A DNA stretch of 64,000 nt from Thioalkalivibrio sp. ALJ21 (GCF_000378605.1 NZ_KB905155.1:124001-188000); one strand, 5' to 3'; numbered from the stretch's first letter, positions 20,048 through 29,901 are shown. The notes: generated by a model from the letters alone, not told the origin. Numbers and translations are program-made.

Positions 20048-20560
20048 TCAGAAATTTTCGGTGGAGGTGAACAGGCCCACACGCAGGTCGTGGGCCTCGT
20101 AGATCGGCCGGCCGTCGACCTCGACGATGCCGTCGCCAATACCCAGCACCAGCTTGCGCGAGATCACCCGCTTCATGTCGATGCGATAGGTGACCTTCTT
20201 CGCGGTGGGCAGGACCTGACCGGTGAACTTCACTTCGCCCACCCCCAGGGCGCGGCCGCGGCCGGGGTTACCCAGCCAGGCGAGGTAAAAGCCCACCAGT
20301 TGCCACATCGCGTCCAGCCCCAGGCAGCCGGGCATCACGGGATCACCGGGGAAGTGGCAGGCGAAAAACCACAGATCCGGGTTGATATCCAGCTCGGCGA
20401 TCATCTGGCCCTTGCCATGCTCGCCGCCATCGCTGTTGATCTCCAGGATGCGATCCATCATCAGCATGTTGGGGACCGGCAACTGGGCGTTGCCCGGGCC
20501 AAACATGTCGCCGTAGCCGCAGGCCAGGAGTTCGTCGCGATCGTACTGATTTTTCTGCAT
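20048..20560 (-). CDS. fabA: 3-hydroxyacyl-[acyl-carrier-protein] dehydratase/isomerase FabA
   Basis: A 170-residue hot-dog-fold enzyme very close to E. coli FabA. It dehydrates 3-hydroxydecanoyl-ACP and isomerises trans-2 to cis-3-decenoyl-ACP, the branch point for unsaturated fatty acids. The catalytic pair is His69 in [14 protein letters not shown] and Asp83 in LGLDAMWQL. The [11 protein letters not shown] segment is also conserved. I start it at the ATG at 20560. The usual partner fabB is not in this window. Together with cfa at 58636, it indicates a membrane with cis-unsaturated and cyclopropane acyl chains. Confidence 0.96.
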   Translation of the reverse strand: MQKNQYDRDELLACGYGDMFGPGNAQLPVPNMLMMDRILEINSDGGEHGKGQMIAELDINPDLWFFACHFPGDPVMPGCLGLDAMWQLVGFYLAWLGNPGRGRALGVGEVKFTGQVLPTAKKVTYRIDMKRVISRKLVLGIGDGIVEVDGRPIYEAHDLRVGLFTSTENF

Positions 20561-20631
20561 GGGGGCGCCGCTCGGGGAAAAGCCCGGTATTGGACCGAAA
20601 CCCGCGCCTAAAAGCAATTGTGCCGGTCGAG

Positions 20632-20654
20632 GGCGCGGCCCGACGGGCCGCGCC
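20632..20654. terminator. perfect 10-bp-arm hairpin upstream of fabA
   Basis: GGCGCGGCCC and GGGCCGCGCC separated by GAC form a perfect hairpin 13 bases past the stop of the small minus-strand gene at 20668. It has no U-tract, so it may be a transcript-stabilising or insulating structure and not a true intrinsic terminator. Confidence 0.5.
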
Positions 20655-20667
20655 AGGGAAACACGAA

Positions 20668-20982
20668 TCAGGCGTCGGACGGGTAGCGCAGCAGATCGGC
20701 CAGGGTGTAGAAGCGCGACCCGCGCAGGTAGCCGGCCTGGATGTCGGCGACCAGGGCGCCGGGGCGGCCCTCGGCGTCGCGCTCGGCGATCCAGGCCGCG
20801 GGCAGGGTGTCGAGGATATGCGTGCAGGCCAGGCGACCGTCTTCCAGATGGCTGGCGTGCACCTCTCCCGTACTGCGATTGCGAAACGCAGGCAGCCAGC
20901 CGGCGGTGAAACCGGCGTCCAGCCAGCCGGGTTGTTCCATGCGTTCAGGGCCGGCGATCGGAAGCAGGTCGGTCTGCAGCAT
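20668..20982 (-). CDS. small protein of unknown function
   Basis: A 104-residue soluble protein ([20 protein letters not shown]...) that I do not recognise. It has no signal peptide, membrane span or obvious metal motif. The segment [18 protein letters not shown] is the only notable conserved-looking stretch. Its coding bias fits the neighbours. It lies upstream of fabA on the same strand but is separated by the strong hairpin at 20632. The stop is followed by TTCGTGTTTCCC, resembling half of the palindromes found at other gene ends in this window. Confidence 0.6.
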   Translation of the reverse strand: MLQTDLLPIAGPERMEQPGWLDAGFTAGWLPAFRNRSTGEVHASHLEDGRLACTHILDTLPAAWIAERDAEGRPGALVADIQAGYLRGSRFYTLADLLRYPSDA

Positions 20983-21178
20983 TGGGATTCTCCGGAGATT
21001 TACCCTCCCTATCGGCGCGCTTGCCGCAAACTTGAGCCAGGGAGCCGCGCGCACCGGATGGCCGGATCGGCCATAATCGCGGCGGGGAGAACCGGTGACA
21101 GGTGAGTGCCGGTTGCAAACAGGGTAGGTGTGGGGCCCGGTGCGTCCGGGCGACAGGCAGGACCGACGAGGGGGTGGC

Positions 21179-22567
21179 GTGGCGATCACAATCCTGATGG
21201 TGACTCTGGCGATCATGGTCGCCATCGTGCTGCTGGACTGGGCGCGGAATCCGGTGCGCACGGTGCTGCTTGCGATCACGGGCGGTCTGGTCCACCTGCT
21301 ATGCGCGCTGCGCCGGCATCTCGTACATGTGCGGGATGCCGTGACCGGCTGGCATCGGCGGTATCTGGCACGACTGGAGGCCGATCGCATCCACGGGGCG
21401 GTGGAGGCCCTGGAACGCCGTTATGCCCACCTGGTGGGGCATGACCTGGCGCAGATGCCGCAGCTTCGCCAGGAGTCCACCGAGACCTTGCGCGCCCTGC
21501 GCGAGGCCTACGAACGGGACGAGACCCGCCTGCTCGAGGAACCCGCCTGGGTGAGTCGTCTCGAGGCGCTGGCCAGCACCCCGGTCAGCGATACTCCGCA
21601 GAGCCAGCGTCTCGCACAGGATCTCCAGGAGACGATCCTGCGTATCGCGCGGTTGGGCATGGAGGAGCACCGGCAACTGGCGCAGGGCATGCTGGCCGCC
21701 CGGCGGCGGCTGGAGAGCCCGGTGGATCAGCTGGTCGACCGCCTGGAGGGCCTGCAAAGGCGTCTGGGTGACCTGCAGCGTCAGGGGGATCGCCTGGACC
21801 GCGCCCTGACGCGCTGCGAGCAGACCGAACCTTCGATCCGCCATCAGATGCCTTCGTATTTCCAGGCCGTTAGCCAGGGCTTGCTCGGGCTGCTGGGGCT
21901 TGCACTCACGGTGCTGGCGGTCGCCGTGTACCACCAGCTCTTCGGGCCGCCGTTTGACGGGCAGTTTCCGGGGGTGGAGGACGCGGGCCCCGGGACGCTC
22001 TCGGATCGGATCATCGCACTGCTGCTGGGGATCGCGCTGGTAAGCGGGTGGCTGCTGGCCGAGAGCCGCGGGGCGGTCCGGTTGCTGCCGCAGGCGGTGA
22101 TGGAGCGCGACAACTGGGCCCGTATGGGGCTGGTGGTTACGGCATTGCTGGTGCTGGCCGCTGTGGTGGTGCTGTCGGGCCTGGCCGGTTATCACCTTGA
22201 GTGGGTCCGCTATCGCAACGATCTGCTGGAGACCCTGATGGCCGGGGAGGTGGCACCACCGCCCACGTTGTACTGGACCGAGCAGATGGTCGGTGCGGCC
22301 GTCGGGCTGGTGGTGCCGCTGGTGGTGGCGCTGGCGTCGCTATGGCTGGTCTCCCTGCTGCAGGCGACACGGGTGCTGATCGGGGGGCTGCTCGGTATTC
22401 TGTTGGCACTGCTGACGGGTGTGCTGCACCTGCTTGCCGTGATTGCGCTGCAGCTGCGCCGGCTGCTGCCGGCTCTGTTCGAGCTGGTCACGTTCCCGGC
22501 GCGCGCGGTGCGCGAACGCCTCGCGGGTCGCGCGACGTCGGCCCGGGATGCGGACGCCGGAATGTGA
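21179..22567 (+). CDS. polytopic membrane protein with coiled-coil region, unknown function
   Basis: A ~462-residue protein starting at a GTG preceded by GAGGGG. An N-terminal hydrophobic segment (ITILMVTLAIMVAIVLL) is followed by ~200 residues rich in Arg/Glu/Leu heptads, then several membrane spans (for example LLGLLGLALTVLAVAVYHQLF and LLVLAAVVVLSGLAGYHL). I do not recognise the family. The layout, with membrane spans on both sides of a long helical cytoplasmic part, could suit a scaffold or mechanosensitive-type protein, but this is speculation. Confidence 0.6.
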   Translation: MAITILMVTLAIMVAIVLLDWARNPVRTVLLAITGGLVHLLCALRRHLVHVRDAVTGWHRRYLARLEADRIHGAVEALERRYAHLVGHDLAQMPQLRQESTETLRALREAYERDETRLLEEPAWVSRLEALASTPVSDTPQSQRLAQDLQETILRIARLGMEEHRQLAQGMLAARRRLESPVDQLVDRLEGLQRRLGDLQRQGDRLDRALTRCEQTEPSIRHQMPSYFQAVSQGLLGLLGLALTVLAVAVYHQLFGPPFDGQFPGVEDAGPGTLSDRIIALLLGIALVSGWLLAESRGAVRLLPQAVMERDNWARMGLVVTALLVLAAVVVLSGLAGYHLEWVRYRNDLLETLMAGEVAPPPTLYWTEQMVGAAVGLVVPLVVALASLWLVSLLQATRVLIGGLLGILLALLTGVLHLLAVIALQLRRLLPALFELVTFPARAVRERLAGRATSARDADAGM

Positions 22568-22690
22568 TGCGGATCACCCCGCAGGCGGTGCGTTGCCGCG
22601 AGCCACGAATGCCGCTGTAGAATGCGCCCCCGGTCATGCAGGCGACGTTGACTCCATGGCTGGATCAGGCAACCAGGCGAGAGGCAGGAC

Positions 22691-23386
22691 ATGGGCATGC
22701 AGATGCAGCGGGTGATGCGCGGACTCACGGTATCCGGGATTCTGATCCTGGGCGGCTTGACTGCCACGGCGGCGATGGCCGAGACCACGCGTTTCGTCAG
22801 CGAGGAGCTGGAGGTCGGGGTGCGCAATGGCACTGGGCCGAACAGCCGCATTATCAGTGCAGTGCGCTCGGGGCAGGAGGTCACGGTGCTCGAGGAGAGC
22901 GGCGATGGCCACACCCGTATTCGCCTGCCCAGCGGCACCGAGGCCTGGATCCTGACCCGTTACCTGCAGGACGAGCCGCATTCCCGTGAGCGCCTGGAAG
23001 AGGTCGAGGCCGAGCTGGCCGAGATTCGCTCGGGCGCGGACGACCAGGAGGGTCGGATTGCCGAGCTGCTGGATACTCGCCGCGAACTCGAAGCCGAGCG
23101 TGAAGGCCTGGAGACGCAGGTGGCCGACATGGAGTCCGAGCTTGAGGAGCTGCGTGACGTCGCGGCACGGCCGCAGGAGATCCAGCGCGAAAATCGGCGC
23201 TTGGAAAGCGAGCTTGTAGAGGCCCGTGATTCCGCGGACGAGTATCGCCGCCAGGTGGAGGTGATGCAGGCCGACAGCCAGCGGCGCTGGTTCATGACCG
23301 GCGCGGCGGTGACCGTCGGCAGCCTGATCCTCGGCATCATCCTGACGCGCATTCCGTTGCGCCGCCGCCGCAGCGACTGGTACTGA
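22691..23386 (+). CDS. TIGR04211/YgiM-type SH3 domain protein
   Basis: A 231-residue envelope protein: cleavable signal peptide (ending AAMAET), a bacterial SH3 domain (residues ~34-95, LEVGVRNGTGPNSRIISAVRSG), a long coiled coil (~100-195, many ELEAEREGLE-type heptads) and a C-terminal membrane span (TGAAVTVGSLILGIILTRI) with a basic tail. This architecture matches YgiM of E. coli and the TIGR04211 family; its role is not settled. It lies upstream of the mrp operon but is separated from it by a hairpin and a new promoter. Confidence 0.85.
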   Translation: MGMQMQRVMRGLTVSGILILGGLTATAAMAETTRFVSEELEVGVRNGTGPNSRIISAVRSGQEVTVLEESGDGHTRIRLPSGTEAWILTRYLQDEPHSRERLEEVEAELAEIRSGADDQEGRIAELLDTRRELEAEREGLETQVADMESELEELRDVAARPQEIQRENRRLESELVEARDSADEYRRQVEVMQADSQRRWFMTGAAVTVGSLILGIILTRIPLRRRRSDWY

Positions 23387-23398
23387 TCCCCCTTCCGT

Positions 23399-23415
23399 CC
23401 CCGGATTTGCCGGGG
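23399..23415 (+). terminator. hairpin after the SH3 protein gene
   Basis: CCCCGG-ATTTG-CCGGGG lies 12 bases after the stop codon. There is no T-run after it, so it is a weak candidate terminator. Confidence 0.35.
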
Positions 23416-23448
23416 GCGCCTGCGGAAACGTGTCCCGATTCGCGTTTC

Positions 23449-23477
23449 TTGCGCCTCGGCGATCGAGCCATTAGGCT
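23449..23477 (+). promoter_or_regulatory. candidate sigma-70 promoter of the mrp operon
   Basis: TTGCGC (23449-23454), a 17-base spacer and TAGGCT (23472-23477). A start near 23485 would give a leader of about 120 nucleotides that covers the structured region before mrpA. The boxes are partial matches to consensus. Confidence 0.45.
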
Positions 23478-23494
23478 TTCGCAGCTGTTTTGAA

Positions 23495-23600
23495 GCCGTC
23501 GCCGGTGGTCCTTGGTGACGGACGCAACTCCAGGAGCGTGATTCCGGGCAGGTCGTACGGGTCACGCGGATAACGCCCGACGCATAAGGACTCAGCTGGC
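23495..23600 (+). promoter_or_regulatory. structured leader of mrpA; candidate cation-responsive riboswitch
   Basis: Two hairpins lie directly before mrpA. The first has stem CCGTC (23496-23500) / GACGG (23517-23521); its loop carries GGTCCTT (23507-23513), complementary to AAGGAC (23586-23591), which contains the mrpA ribosome binding site. The second has stem GCGTGA (23536-23541) / TCACGC (23562-23567) with an inner CCG/CGG pair and a purine-rich loop. Loop-to-SD pairing would hide the start of a Na+/H+ antiporter operon, which is how a translational riboswitch works. Na+- and Li+-sensing riboswitches (DUF1646/Na+-I, nhaA-I, nhaA-II) are known before such genes. I cannot run covariance models, so the class is unproved. 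Confidence 0.5.
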
Positions 23601-23603
23601 CGG

Positions 23604-25907
23604 ATGCTCTACGCAATTCTGTCAACATTCCTGGTGGCCGCGATCGCACCCGCGGTCCATCGTGTCACCGGTCGCGCCAGCGGCTGGGTGCTGGGGCTCC
23701 TCCCGGCGGCGCTGTTCCTCTATTTCCTGAGTTTTCTCCCCGCGGTTTCCGCGGGCGAGTCCATCGTGCTCAGCTGGCCCTGGCTGCCGGGGCTGGATAT
23801 CCACCTGTCGTTCCTGGTGGACGGCCTGTCGCTGCTGTTCGCGCTGCTGATCTCGGGTATCGGGTTCTTTATCGTTACCTATGCCGGGCGCTACCTCGAA
23901 GGGCACCGCGACCTCGGACGTTTCTACGTGATCATCCTCGCCTTCATGGGCTCCATGCTGGGGCTGGTGCTGGCGGACAACCTGATCGCGATGTTCGTGT
24001 TCTGGGAGCTGACGAGCATCACGTCCTATCTGCTGATCGGCTATAACCACGAGAACGCTGACGCCCGGAAGTACGCACTGCAGGGGCTGATCGTCACGGT
24101 CGGTGGCGGCCTGGCGCTGCTCGCCGGGATCATCATGCTGGCGATGGCCGGCGGCTCGTACGAGCTCTCCGAGATCCTGGCCAACGGCGATCTCGTCCGC
24201 GAGCACGCGCTCTACCTGCCATTACTGATTTTGATACTGATCGGGGCCTTTACCAAGTCGGCCCAGGTCCCGTTCCACTTCTGGCTTCCGCGTGCGATGG
24301 CCGCGCCGACGCCGGTCTCCGCATACCTGCACTCGGCCACCATGGTGAAGGCCGGGGTGTACCTGATGGCGCGCCTGAATCCTTCGCTGGGTGGGACCGA
24401 TATCTGGTTCACCACGCTGGCGCTGTTCGGCGCGATCACCATGTTCACGGGCGTCTTCCTGGCCTTCCGCAGCACGGGCGTGAAGCAGGTCCTGGCCTAT
24501 TCCACCGTGATGGCGCTGGGCACGCTGACCATGCTGATTGGTATCGGCACCGAGACCGCGCTGATGGCCGCGATGGCCTTCCTGCTGGCGCACTCGCTGT
24601 ACAAGGGCGCGCTGTTCATGGTCGCGGGTATCCTCGACCACGAGGCCGGAGCCAAGGACTTCCTGCAAACCGGGGGGCTGCGCACCGCGCTGCCGATCAC
24701 GGCCGCCTTTGCGATTCTTGCGGCGTTGTCGCTGGGTGGGGTGATCCCGCTGTTCGGATTTGTTGCCAAGGAACTGATGCTGGAGTCGGTGCTCGAGGCC
24801 CCGGGTCTGGTGGGTATCCTGACGCTGTTGGCAGTACTGACCGCGATCCTCGGCGTGGCGGTCGCCGCCATCGTCGGTATCCGGCCGTGGTTCGGGGCTC
24901 GGGTGGAAACACCCAAGACCCCGCACCACGAGGCACCGCCGGCGATGCTGGCCGGCCCGGTCGTGCTGGCGAGCCTGGGCCTGATCTTCGGTCTCGGGCC
25001 GGGGCTGGCGGACGAAGGGCTGGTCAACGCCGCGGCGGCGAGCGTGCAGGGCGCGCCGGTGGATGGCTACCTGGCGCTGTGGCACGGCATTAACTGGCCG
25101 CTGGCGATCTCCGCCTTCAGCCTGGTCGCGGGTGGTTTGCTCTACTGGCGCTGGGAGCAGGCGCGTCGGGCCCTGGGCTGGGTCGACCGGGCCGCCGAGT
25201 ACGGACCGGAGAAGGGCTATTTCAAGATGATGGATGGCCTGGTCTGGATCTCCGAATGGCAGACCCGGGTGCTGCAGAACGGCTATCTGCGCTACTACGT
25301 GATCGTGATCGTGGCAATGACGGCGGGGCTGGTCGGCGTGACCGCCCAGCTGTTCGACGTGAGTGTCGGCACGGTGCACTTCGAGCGCCTGCAGATCCAC
25401 GAAATGGCCATCATCGCGATCCTGGTGGCGTCGATGCTGTTCGCGGTGCTGACGCGCTCGCGTCTGGGCGCCGTGGCAGCGCTGGGCTCTCTGGGCTTTA
25501 CGGTCGCCCTGGTGTACGTGCTGTACAGCGCGGCGGATGTGGGGATCACCCAGGTGCTGGTGGAGACTCTGACGGTGATCCTGCTGGTGCTGGTGCTGTT
25601 CCGTCTGCCGGGTTTCCTGAATCTGTCGTCTACCGCGCTGCGGCTGCGCGACGCCGGTATTGCGCTGGTCACCGGCGGCATGATCACGCTGCTGATGCTG
25701 AGCACCCTGGATGCCCGCCTGTTCGACTCGATCTCGCAGTACTTCATCGAGGAGTCGGAGCCCTCGGGCTATGGCCGTAATATCGTGAACGTGGTGCTGG
25801 TGGACTTCCGGGCCCTGGATACGCTGGGCGAGATCTTCGTGCTCGCCCTGGCGGCGATCGGGGTGTACGCGATGATTCGCTTCCGCGCGGAGGACCACCG
25901 CCGATGA
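23604..25907 (+). CDS. mrpA: Mrp Na+/H+ antiporter subunit A
   Basis: A 767-residue membrane protein with about 20 spans. The NuoL/ND5-like proton channel core includes [53 protein letters not shown] (Lys and Glu channel residues) and [15 protein letters not shown]. The C-terminal part carries an MrpA-specific domain related to NuoJ ([19 protein letters not shown]). Mrp antiporters exchange cytoplasmic Na+ for external H+ and are central to pH homeostasis at high pH. It is the first gene of the seven-gene operon; its stop overlaps mrpB (ATGA). Confidence 0.95.
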   Translation: MLYAILSTFLVAAIAPAVHRVTGRASGWVLGLLPAALFLYFLSFLPAVSAGESIVLSWPWLPGLDIHLSFLVDGLSLLFALLISGIGFFIVTYAGRYLEGHRDLGRFYVIILAFMGSMLGLVLADNLIAMFVFWELTSITSYLLIGYNHENADARKYALQGLIVTVGGGLALLAGIIMLAMAGGSYELSEILANGDLVREHALYLPLLILILIGAFTKSAQVPFHFWLPRAMAAPTPVSAYLHSATMVKAGVYLMARLNPSLGGTDIWFTTLALFGAITMFTGVFLAFRSTGVKQVLAYSTVMALGTLTMLIGIGTETALMAAMAFLLAHSLYKGALFMVAGILDHEAGAKDFLQTGGLRTALPITAAFAILAALSLGGVIPLFGFVAKELMLESVLEAPGLVGILTLLAVLTAILGVAVAAIVGIRPWFGARVETPKTPHHEAPPAMLAGPVVLASLGLIFGLGPGLADEGLVNAAAASVQGAPVDGYLALWHGINWPLAISAFSLVAGGLLYWRWEQARRALGWVDRAAEYGPEKGYFKMMDGLVWISEWQTRVLQNGYLRYYVIVIVAMTAGLVGVTAQLFDVSVGTVHFERLQIHEMAIIAILVASMLFAVLTRSRLGAVAALGSLGFTVALVYVLYSAADVGITQVLVETLTVILLVLVLFRLPGFLNLSSTALRLRDAGIALVTGGMITLLMLSTLDARLFDSISQYFIEESEPSGYGRNIVNVVLVDFRALDTLGEIFVLALAAIGVYAMIRFRAEDHRR

Positions 25908-26329
25908 ACATGCACTCGCTGATCCTGCGCACGGCCGGGCACTTCCTGCTGCCGTTGCTGCTGCTGTTCTCCGTGTTTCTGCTGCTGCGCGGCCATGACG
26001 AGCCGGGTGGCGGCTTTATCGGTGGCCTGGTCGCGGCGGCGGCGATCGTGTTGTACCTGTTTTCCATGGATATCCGCTCTGCGCGAAAGGTGCTGCGCGT
26101 GGACCCGCGCGACCTGCTGGGTGCCGGCATGGTGCTGGCGGTCGTGAGCGCACTGCCCGCGGCCTTTCTGGGACAGGCGTTCTTCACGGCCCAGTGGTGG
26201 GAGTTCACGGCCCCGGTCTTCGGCGAGATCAAGCTCTCCACCGTGCTGATCTTCGACATCGGCGTTTATCTCGTCGTGATCGGGTCGGTGCTGACGATCA
26301 TGCTCAACCTGGCGGAGGCAGAAGACTGA
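25904..26329 (+). CDS. mrpB: Mrp Na+/H+ antiporter subunit B
   Basis: A 141-residue protein with four membrane spans. Typical MrpB features are [25 protein letters not shown] in the second helix and the C-terminal [22 protein letters not shown]. It overlaps mrpA by 4 bases and mrpC by 1 base, so it is translationally coupled. MrpB is required for a functional Mrp complex. Here it is a separate gene and is not fused to MrpA as in Group 2 operons. Confidence 0.95.
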   Translation: MNMHSLILRTAGHFLLPLLLLFSVFLLLRGHDEPGGGFIGGLVAAAAIVLYLFSMDIRSARKVLRVDPRDLLGAGMVLAVVSALPAAFLGQAFFTAQWWEFTAPVFGEIKLSTVLIFDIGVYLVVIGSVLTIMLNLAEAED

Positions 26330-26676
26330 TGGAAGTCGTCATGGCCTTCGTGGTCGGCGGTATGTACGCCGCGGCCATCTACATGATGCTCCGGCGTTCG
26401 ATCGTCAAGCTGGTGATCGGACTGGTGCTGCTGTCGAACGCGGCCAACCTGCTGATCTTTACGCTGGCCGGCATGCTGCCGGGCGCGCCGCCGCTGATCC
26501 CGCCGGGTGCCACGGTTCCCGAAGGGCTGTCGGCCGATCCGCTGGCGCAGGCCGTGGTGCTGACCGCGATCGTGATCGGCTTTGGCGTGCTGGCCTTCGC
26601 CGTGGTGTTGATCCATCGCGCCTACGAGGTCGTGAAGGCCGATGACATGGACCAGATGAAGGACACGGATCGATGA
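26329..26676 (+). CDS. mrpC: Mrp Na+/H+ antiporter subunit C
   Basis: A 115-residue, three-helix protein homologous to NuoK. Seen: [32 protein letters not shown], the long Pro/Gly loop [32 protein letters not shown], and the third helix with VVLIHRAYE. The start codon shares its A with the mrpB stop (TGATG). The stop overlaps mrpD by 4 bases. Confidence 0.95.
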   Translation: MEVVMAFVVGGMYAAAIYMMLRRSIVKLVIGLVLLSNAANLLIFTLAGMLPGAPPLIPPGATVPEGLSADPLAQAVVLTAIVIGFGVLAFAVVLIHRAYEVVKADDMDQMKDTDR

Positions 26677-28178
26677 ATATGTCCGTTGCCCTTCCGGTCA
26701 TCATCCCGCTGCTCGCCGGCGCGCTGTCGGTGATGTTCTGGCGCTCGCATTTTGCCCAGCGCGCGCTGGGCGTGCTCGGCACTGGCGCCATGCTGGCGGC
26801 CACCGTCTGGCTGCTGATGGAGACTTGGGAGCACGGCCATGTCGTGATGGAGATGGGCTCCTGGCCGGCACCGTTCGGTATCGTGCTGGTCTCCGACATG
26901 CTGGCGGCGATCATGGTGGTGCTGACCGGCATCATCGGCTTCGCGACCGCGCTCTATTCGCTATCGGGCATCGGCAAGATGTCGGAGAAGTTCGGCTACT
27001 ACCCGCTGCTGCATCTGTTGCTGGCGGGGGTGAACGGCGCCTTCCTGACCGGCGACATCTTCAACCTCTATGTCTGGTTCGAGGTGATGCTGGTCGCGTC
27101 GTTTGCGCTGCTGATCCTGGGGGGCGAGCGCTCGCAGATGGAGGGGGCAATCAAGTACGTCACCCTGAACCTGCTGTCGTCGATGATCTTCCTGACCGCG
27201 ATCGGTCTGACCTACGGTCTGACCGGCACGCTGAACATGGCGGACATCGGCGACAAGCTCTCCACGGTCGAGGACACCGGGCTGATCACCGTGATCGCGA
27301 TGCTGTATCTGGTCGCGTTCGGGGTGAAGGCGGCGGCATTTCCGTTTTTCTTCTGGCTGCCGGCGTCCTATCACACGCCGAAGGTCGCGGTCTCCGCGCT
27401 GTTCGCGGGCCTGCTGACCAAGGTCGGGGTGTACGCGCTGTTCCGCGTGTTCACGCTGATCTTCAACCAGGATGTGGACTACACCCACGAGATCCTGCTG
27501 TGGGTGGCCGCGGCCACGATGCTGACCGGCGTGCTCGGGGCGGCCGCCCACTACGAGTTCCGGCGCATCCTGTCGTTCCACATCATCAGCCAGATCGGCT
27601 ACATGATCATGGGGCTGGCGTTGTTTACACCGCTGGCACTGGTCGGTGGGGTGTTCTACATCATGCACCACATCATCGTGAAGGCGAATCTGTTCCTGAT
27701 CAGCGGGATCACCTTCGTGATGAAGGGCACCCACGAGCTCAAGCACATGGGTGGCATCTACCGCACGAACCCGATGCTGGGGGTGCTGTTCCTGATCCCG
27801 GCGCTGTCGCTGGCGGGTCTGCCACCGCTGTCCGGGTTCTTCGCCAAGTTCATCATCATCCGCGCTGGCATCGAGGCCGAGGCTTACTGGGTCGTGGCCG
27901 TGGCACTGGTGGTGGGCCTGCTGACGCTCTATTCGATGATCAAGATCTGGGCCGAGGTGTTCTGGAAGGCGCAGCCGGAAGGGGTCGAGGGCGAGCTCCG
28001 GGATGTCAGCTCGGGCCCGATGATCTGGATGTGGGTGCCGGTGATCATGCTGGCGCTGATGACCGTGGCCATCGGCCTGTACGGCGAGCCGATCTACCAG
28101 ATGGCGGCGATGTCCGCCGAGCAGCTCCTGGATCCGTCGCAGTATATTGAAGCCGTGCTGGGAGATTCACGGCAATGA
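26673..28178 (+). CDS. mrpD: Mrp Na+/H+ antiporter subunit D
   Basis: A 501-residue protein with about 14 spans, homologous to NuoN/NuoM. Landmarks: [19 protein letters not shown] with the conserved Glu of helix 5, [38 protein letters not shown] with Lys/His channel residues, and the [16 protein letters not shown] region. MrpD forms a second proton-translocating module beside MrpA. Overlaps of 4 bases at both ends point to one transcript. Confidence 0.95.
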   Translation: MNMSVALPVIIPLLAGALSVMFWRSHFAQRALGVLGTGAMLAATVWLLMETWEHGHVVMEMGSWPAPFGIVLVSDMLAAIMVVLTGIIGFATALYSLSGIGKMSEKFGYYPLLHLLLAGVNGAFLTGDIFNLYVWFEVMLVASFALLILGGERSQMEGAIKYVTLNLLSSMIFLTAIGLTYGLTGTLNMADIGDKLSTVEDTGLITVIAMLYLVAFGVKAAAFPFFFWLPASYHTPKVAVSALFAGLLTKVGVYALFRVFTLIFNQDVDYTHEILLWVAAATMLTGVLGAAAHYEFRRILSFHIISQIGYMIMGLALFTPLALVGGVFYIMHHIIVKANLFLISGITFVMKGTHELKHMGGIYRTNPMLGVLFLIPALSLAGLPPLSGFFAKFIIIRAGIEAEAYWVVAVALVVGLLTLYSMIKIWAEVFWKAQPEGVEGELRDVSSGPMIWMWVPVIMLALMTVAIGLYGEPIYQMAAMSAEQLLDPSQYIEAVLGDSRQ

Positions 28179-28648
28179 TCGCGCTGACCTGGAATATCGC
28201 GCTGGCCCTGATCTGGGTGTTCCTGACCGGGAACTTCACCGGGGGCAACCTGCTGATCGGGTTCTTCCTCGGCTATGTCCTGCTGGCGTTCGCGCTGCGT
28301 GACAAGCCGGCCTTCGCGAGCTACGCGCGACGGGTGCCCAAGTTCATCGCCTTCATTGGGTTCTTCCTGTGGGAACTGTTCCTGTCGAACCTGAAGGTCG
28401 CCTACGATGTGATGACGCCGACGCACCACATGGTGCCGGGCGTGATTGCCTTTCCGCTGGATGCGCAGACCGATGGCGAGATCACGATCGTCGCGAACCT
28501 GATCTCGCTGACGCCGGGCACCCTGAGCCTGGACGTATCGACCGACCGGAAGGTGCTTTACATCCACGTGATGTATCTGGAAGACCGCGACGCGGTGATC
28601 CGCTCGATCAAGTATCTGGAACACCGGGCCCTGGAGGTCCTGCGTTAG
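28175..28648 (+). CDS. mrpE: Mrp Na+/H+ antiporter subunit E
   Basis: A 157-residue protein with N-terminal membrane helices (NIALALIWVFLTGNFTGGNLLIGFFLGYVLL) and a soluble C-terminal half beginning FPLDAQTDGEITIVANLISLTPGTLSLDVS, the MrpE/MnhE signature. It overlaps mrpD by 4 bases. MrpE is thought to help assembly of the complex at the membrane. Confidence 0.95.
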   Translation: MIALTWNIALALIWVFLTGNFTGGNLLIGFFLGYVLLAFALRDKPAFASYARRVPKFIAFIGFFLWELFLSNLKVAYDVMTPTHHMVPGVIAFPLDAQTDGEITIVANLISLTPGTLSLDVSTDRKVLYIHVMYLEDRDAVIRSIKYLEHRALEVLR

Positions 28649-28663
28649 GCGCGGGGGACACAG

Positions 28664-28939
28664 ATGTTCGAAATCGCCATCATCGTGGCCAATGTCCTGC
28701 TCAGCATCTCCCTGGTGCTGGGGTTCTGGCGTCTCTACCTTGGGCCGACGCTGCCCGATCGCGTGGTGGCGCTGGAGCTGATCGCGTCCCTGACCATTGG
28801 CTTTATCGCGGTGTACGTGATCTCCAGTGGCCGGACCCCGTTTATCGACGTGGCAATGGTGCTGGCCCTGACCGCCTTCCTCGCCGCGGTCGGATTTGCC
28901 CGCTATCTCGAGAAAGGGGGGCATCGCGAAGATGATTGA
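28664..28939 (+). CDS. mrpF: Mrp Na+/H+ antiporter subunit F
   Basis: A 91-residue, three-span protein with the MrpF pattern FWRLYLGPTLPDRVVALELIASL and the functionally important region around FIDVAMVLALTAFL. The gene lies 15 bases after mrpE and overlaps mrpG by 8 bases. Confidence 0.94.
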   Translation: MFEIAIIVANVLLSISLVLGFWRLYLGPTLPDRVVALELIASLTIGFIAVYVISSGRTPFIDVAMVLALTAFLAAVGFARYLEKGGHREDD

Positions 28940-29327
28940 GCTACTGACGGCGTTGTTCCTGGTGTCCGGTGCCGCGTTCATGGTGGTAGCCGCGCTGGGG
29001 CTCGTCCGCATGCCGGACCTGCCGATGCGACTGCACGCGACGACCAAGGCAGGTGTGCTTGGGGCTGGTCTCATGATGGTGGGGGTCGCCGTCTATTTCG
29101 GTGACGGAGGCGTGACCACCCGAGCCGTGGCGGTGATCGGCTTCCTGCTGCTGACGGCCCCGGTGGCCGCGCATGCGATTGGCCGCGCCGGCTACTTCGT
29201 CGGGGTGCCATTGTGGGAGCACACGCGCGCGGACGAGTTGAAGGGCCGCTATGACGACAAGACCCACACGCTGGCCTCGCCCCCGGAGATGAACGAGTCC
29301 TCGTCGGACGACGAGCCCCGGCGCTGA
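28932..29327 (+). CDS. mrpG: Mrp Na+/H+ antiporter subunit G
   Basis: A 131-residue protein with three membrane spans and the MrpG motif ALGLVRMPDLPMRLHATTKAGVLGAGLMMVGV. The second half, LLTAPVAAHAIGRAGYFVGVPLWEH, is also typical. The last ~30 residues form a hydrophilic acidic tail. It closes the mrpABCDEFG operon. Confidence 0.94.
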   Translation: MIELLTALFLVSGAAFMVVAALGLVRMPDLPMRLHATTKAGVLGAGLMMVGVAVYFGDGGVTTRAVAVIGFLLLTAPVAAHAIGRAGYFVGVPLWEHTRADELKGRYDDKTHTLASPPEMNESSSDDEPRR

Positions 29328-29362
29328 GTCCGAGCAGGCTGGCGCCTTGGTCGGTTAGCCAT

Positions 29363-29389
29363 AAAAAAGCCGGGACGCAAGGTCCCGGC
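29363..29389 (-). terminator. intrinsic terminator of the minus-strand gene at 29449
   Basis: Read on the minus strand: GCCGGGAC, loop CTTGC, GTCCCGGC, then TTTTTT. This is a textbook rho-independent terminator 60 bases past the stop of the minus-strand gene. The hairpin could also serve the convergent mrp transcript, but there the U-tract is missing. Confidence 0.85.
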
Positions 29390-29448
29390 AATGGGCACAG
29401 TCGCAGGAGAGAAATACGACTGGAGGTCACTCAGCCATCAATGCGGGT

Positions 29449-29901
29449 TCAGGCCGCCTGATGGGTTTCCTTCGCCTCGCGAGCGGCCTTGGCCTCGTCC
29501 GGCGAATAGGCCGCGCCAGACCAGAGCATCTCGTAGGCAATCTCTTCGTTACCGTTTTCGCACAGCTCCAGGACCTCCTGGAACAGCGGCTGGAAGGTCT
29601 CGCTGCGGTGCGAGGCCTCGTGTTCCTCGAAGCTGCGCCAGAAGGTGATGATCAGCGCCTCCTTGTCCTTCATCGGGCTCTCCACGGCCTGGCCGATGGT
29701 GGAGCCCTCGTTGGAGACGGCGCCGGAGTTCAGTGCGACAAAGCCGCCAACGAAGCCGGTGTCCGAGTGATAGGTCTTTACGTTTTCGCACAGCATGGCG
29801 ACGCGCTCCTGCAGGTCATCGATGCTGTACTCCGGCTTCAGGATCACGCGGTTGATGGTGACGACGCCGTCGGCCGGGAAGTTGTGGATCAGCTGGCTCA
29901 T
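29449..29901 (-). CDS. antibiotic-biosynthesis-monooxygenase-like (ferredoxin-fold) protein, unknown function
   Basis: A 150-residue soluble acidic protein. The stretch ALIITFWRSFEEHEASHRSETFQPLFQEV resembles the dimeric alpha+beta barrel (ABM) family, which includes heme-degrading and stress-related oxygenases, but the match is by eye and the N-terminal half is unusual. A strong AGGAGG ribosome binding site precedes the ATG at 29901. It has its own terminator and a promoter-like region, so it is monocistronic. It lies beside persulfide-related genes; a role in sulfur or redox stress is only a guess. Confidence 0.6.
   Translation of the reverse strand: MSQLIHNFPADGVVTINRVILKPEYSIDDLQERVAMLCENVKTYHSDTGFVGGFVALNSGAVSNEGSTIGQAVESPMKDKEALIITFWRSFEEHEASHRSETFQPLFQEVLELCENGNEEIAYEMLWSGAAYSPDEAKAAREAKETHQAA

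Noticed and set aside
24222-25898. 558-codon minus-strand frame opposite mrpA
   Set aside because: Composition is extreme (Gln/His/Arg-rich) and arises from antisense reading of hydrophobic codons of MrpA.
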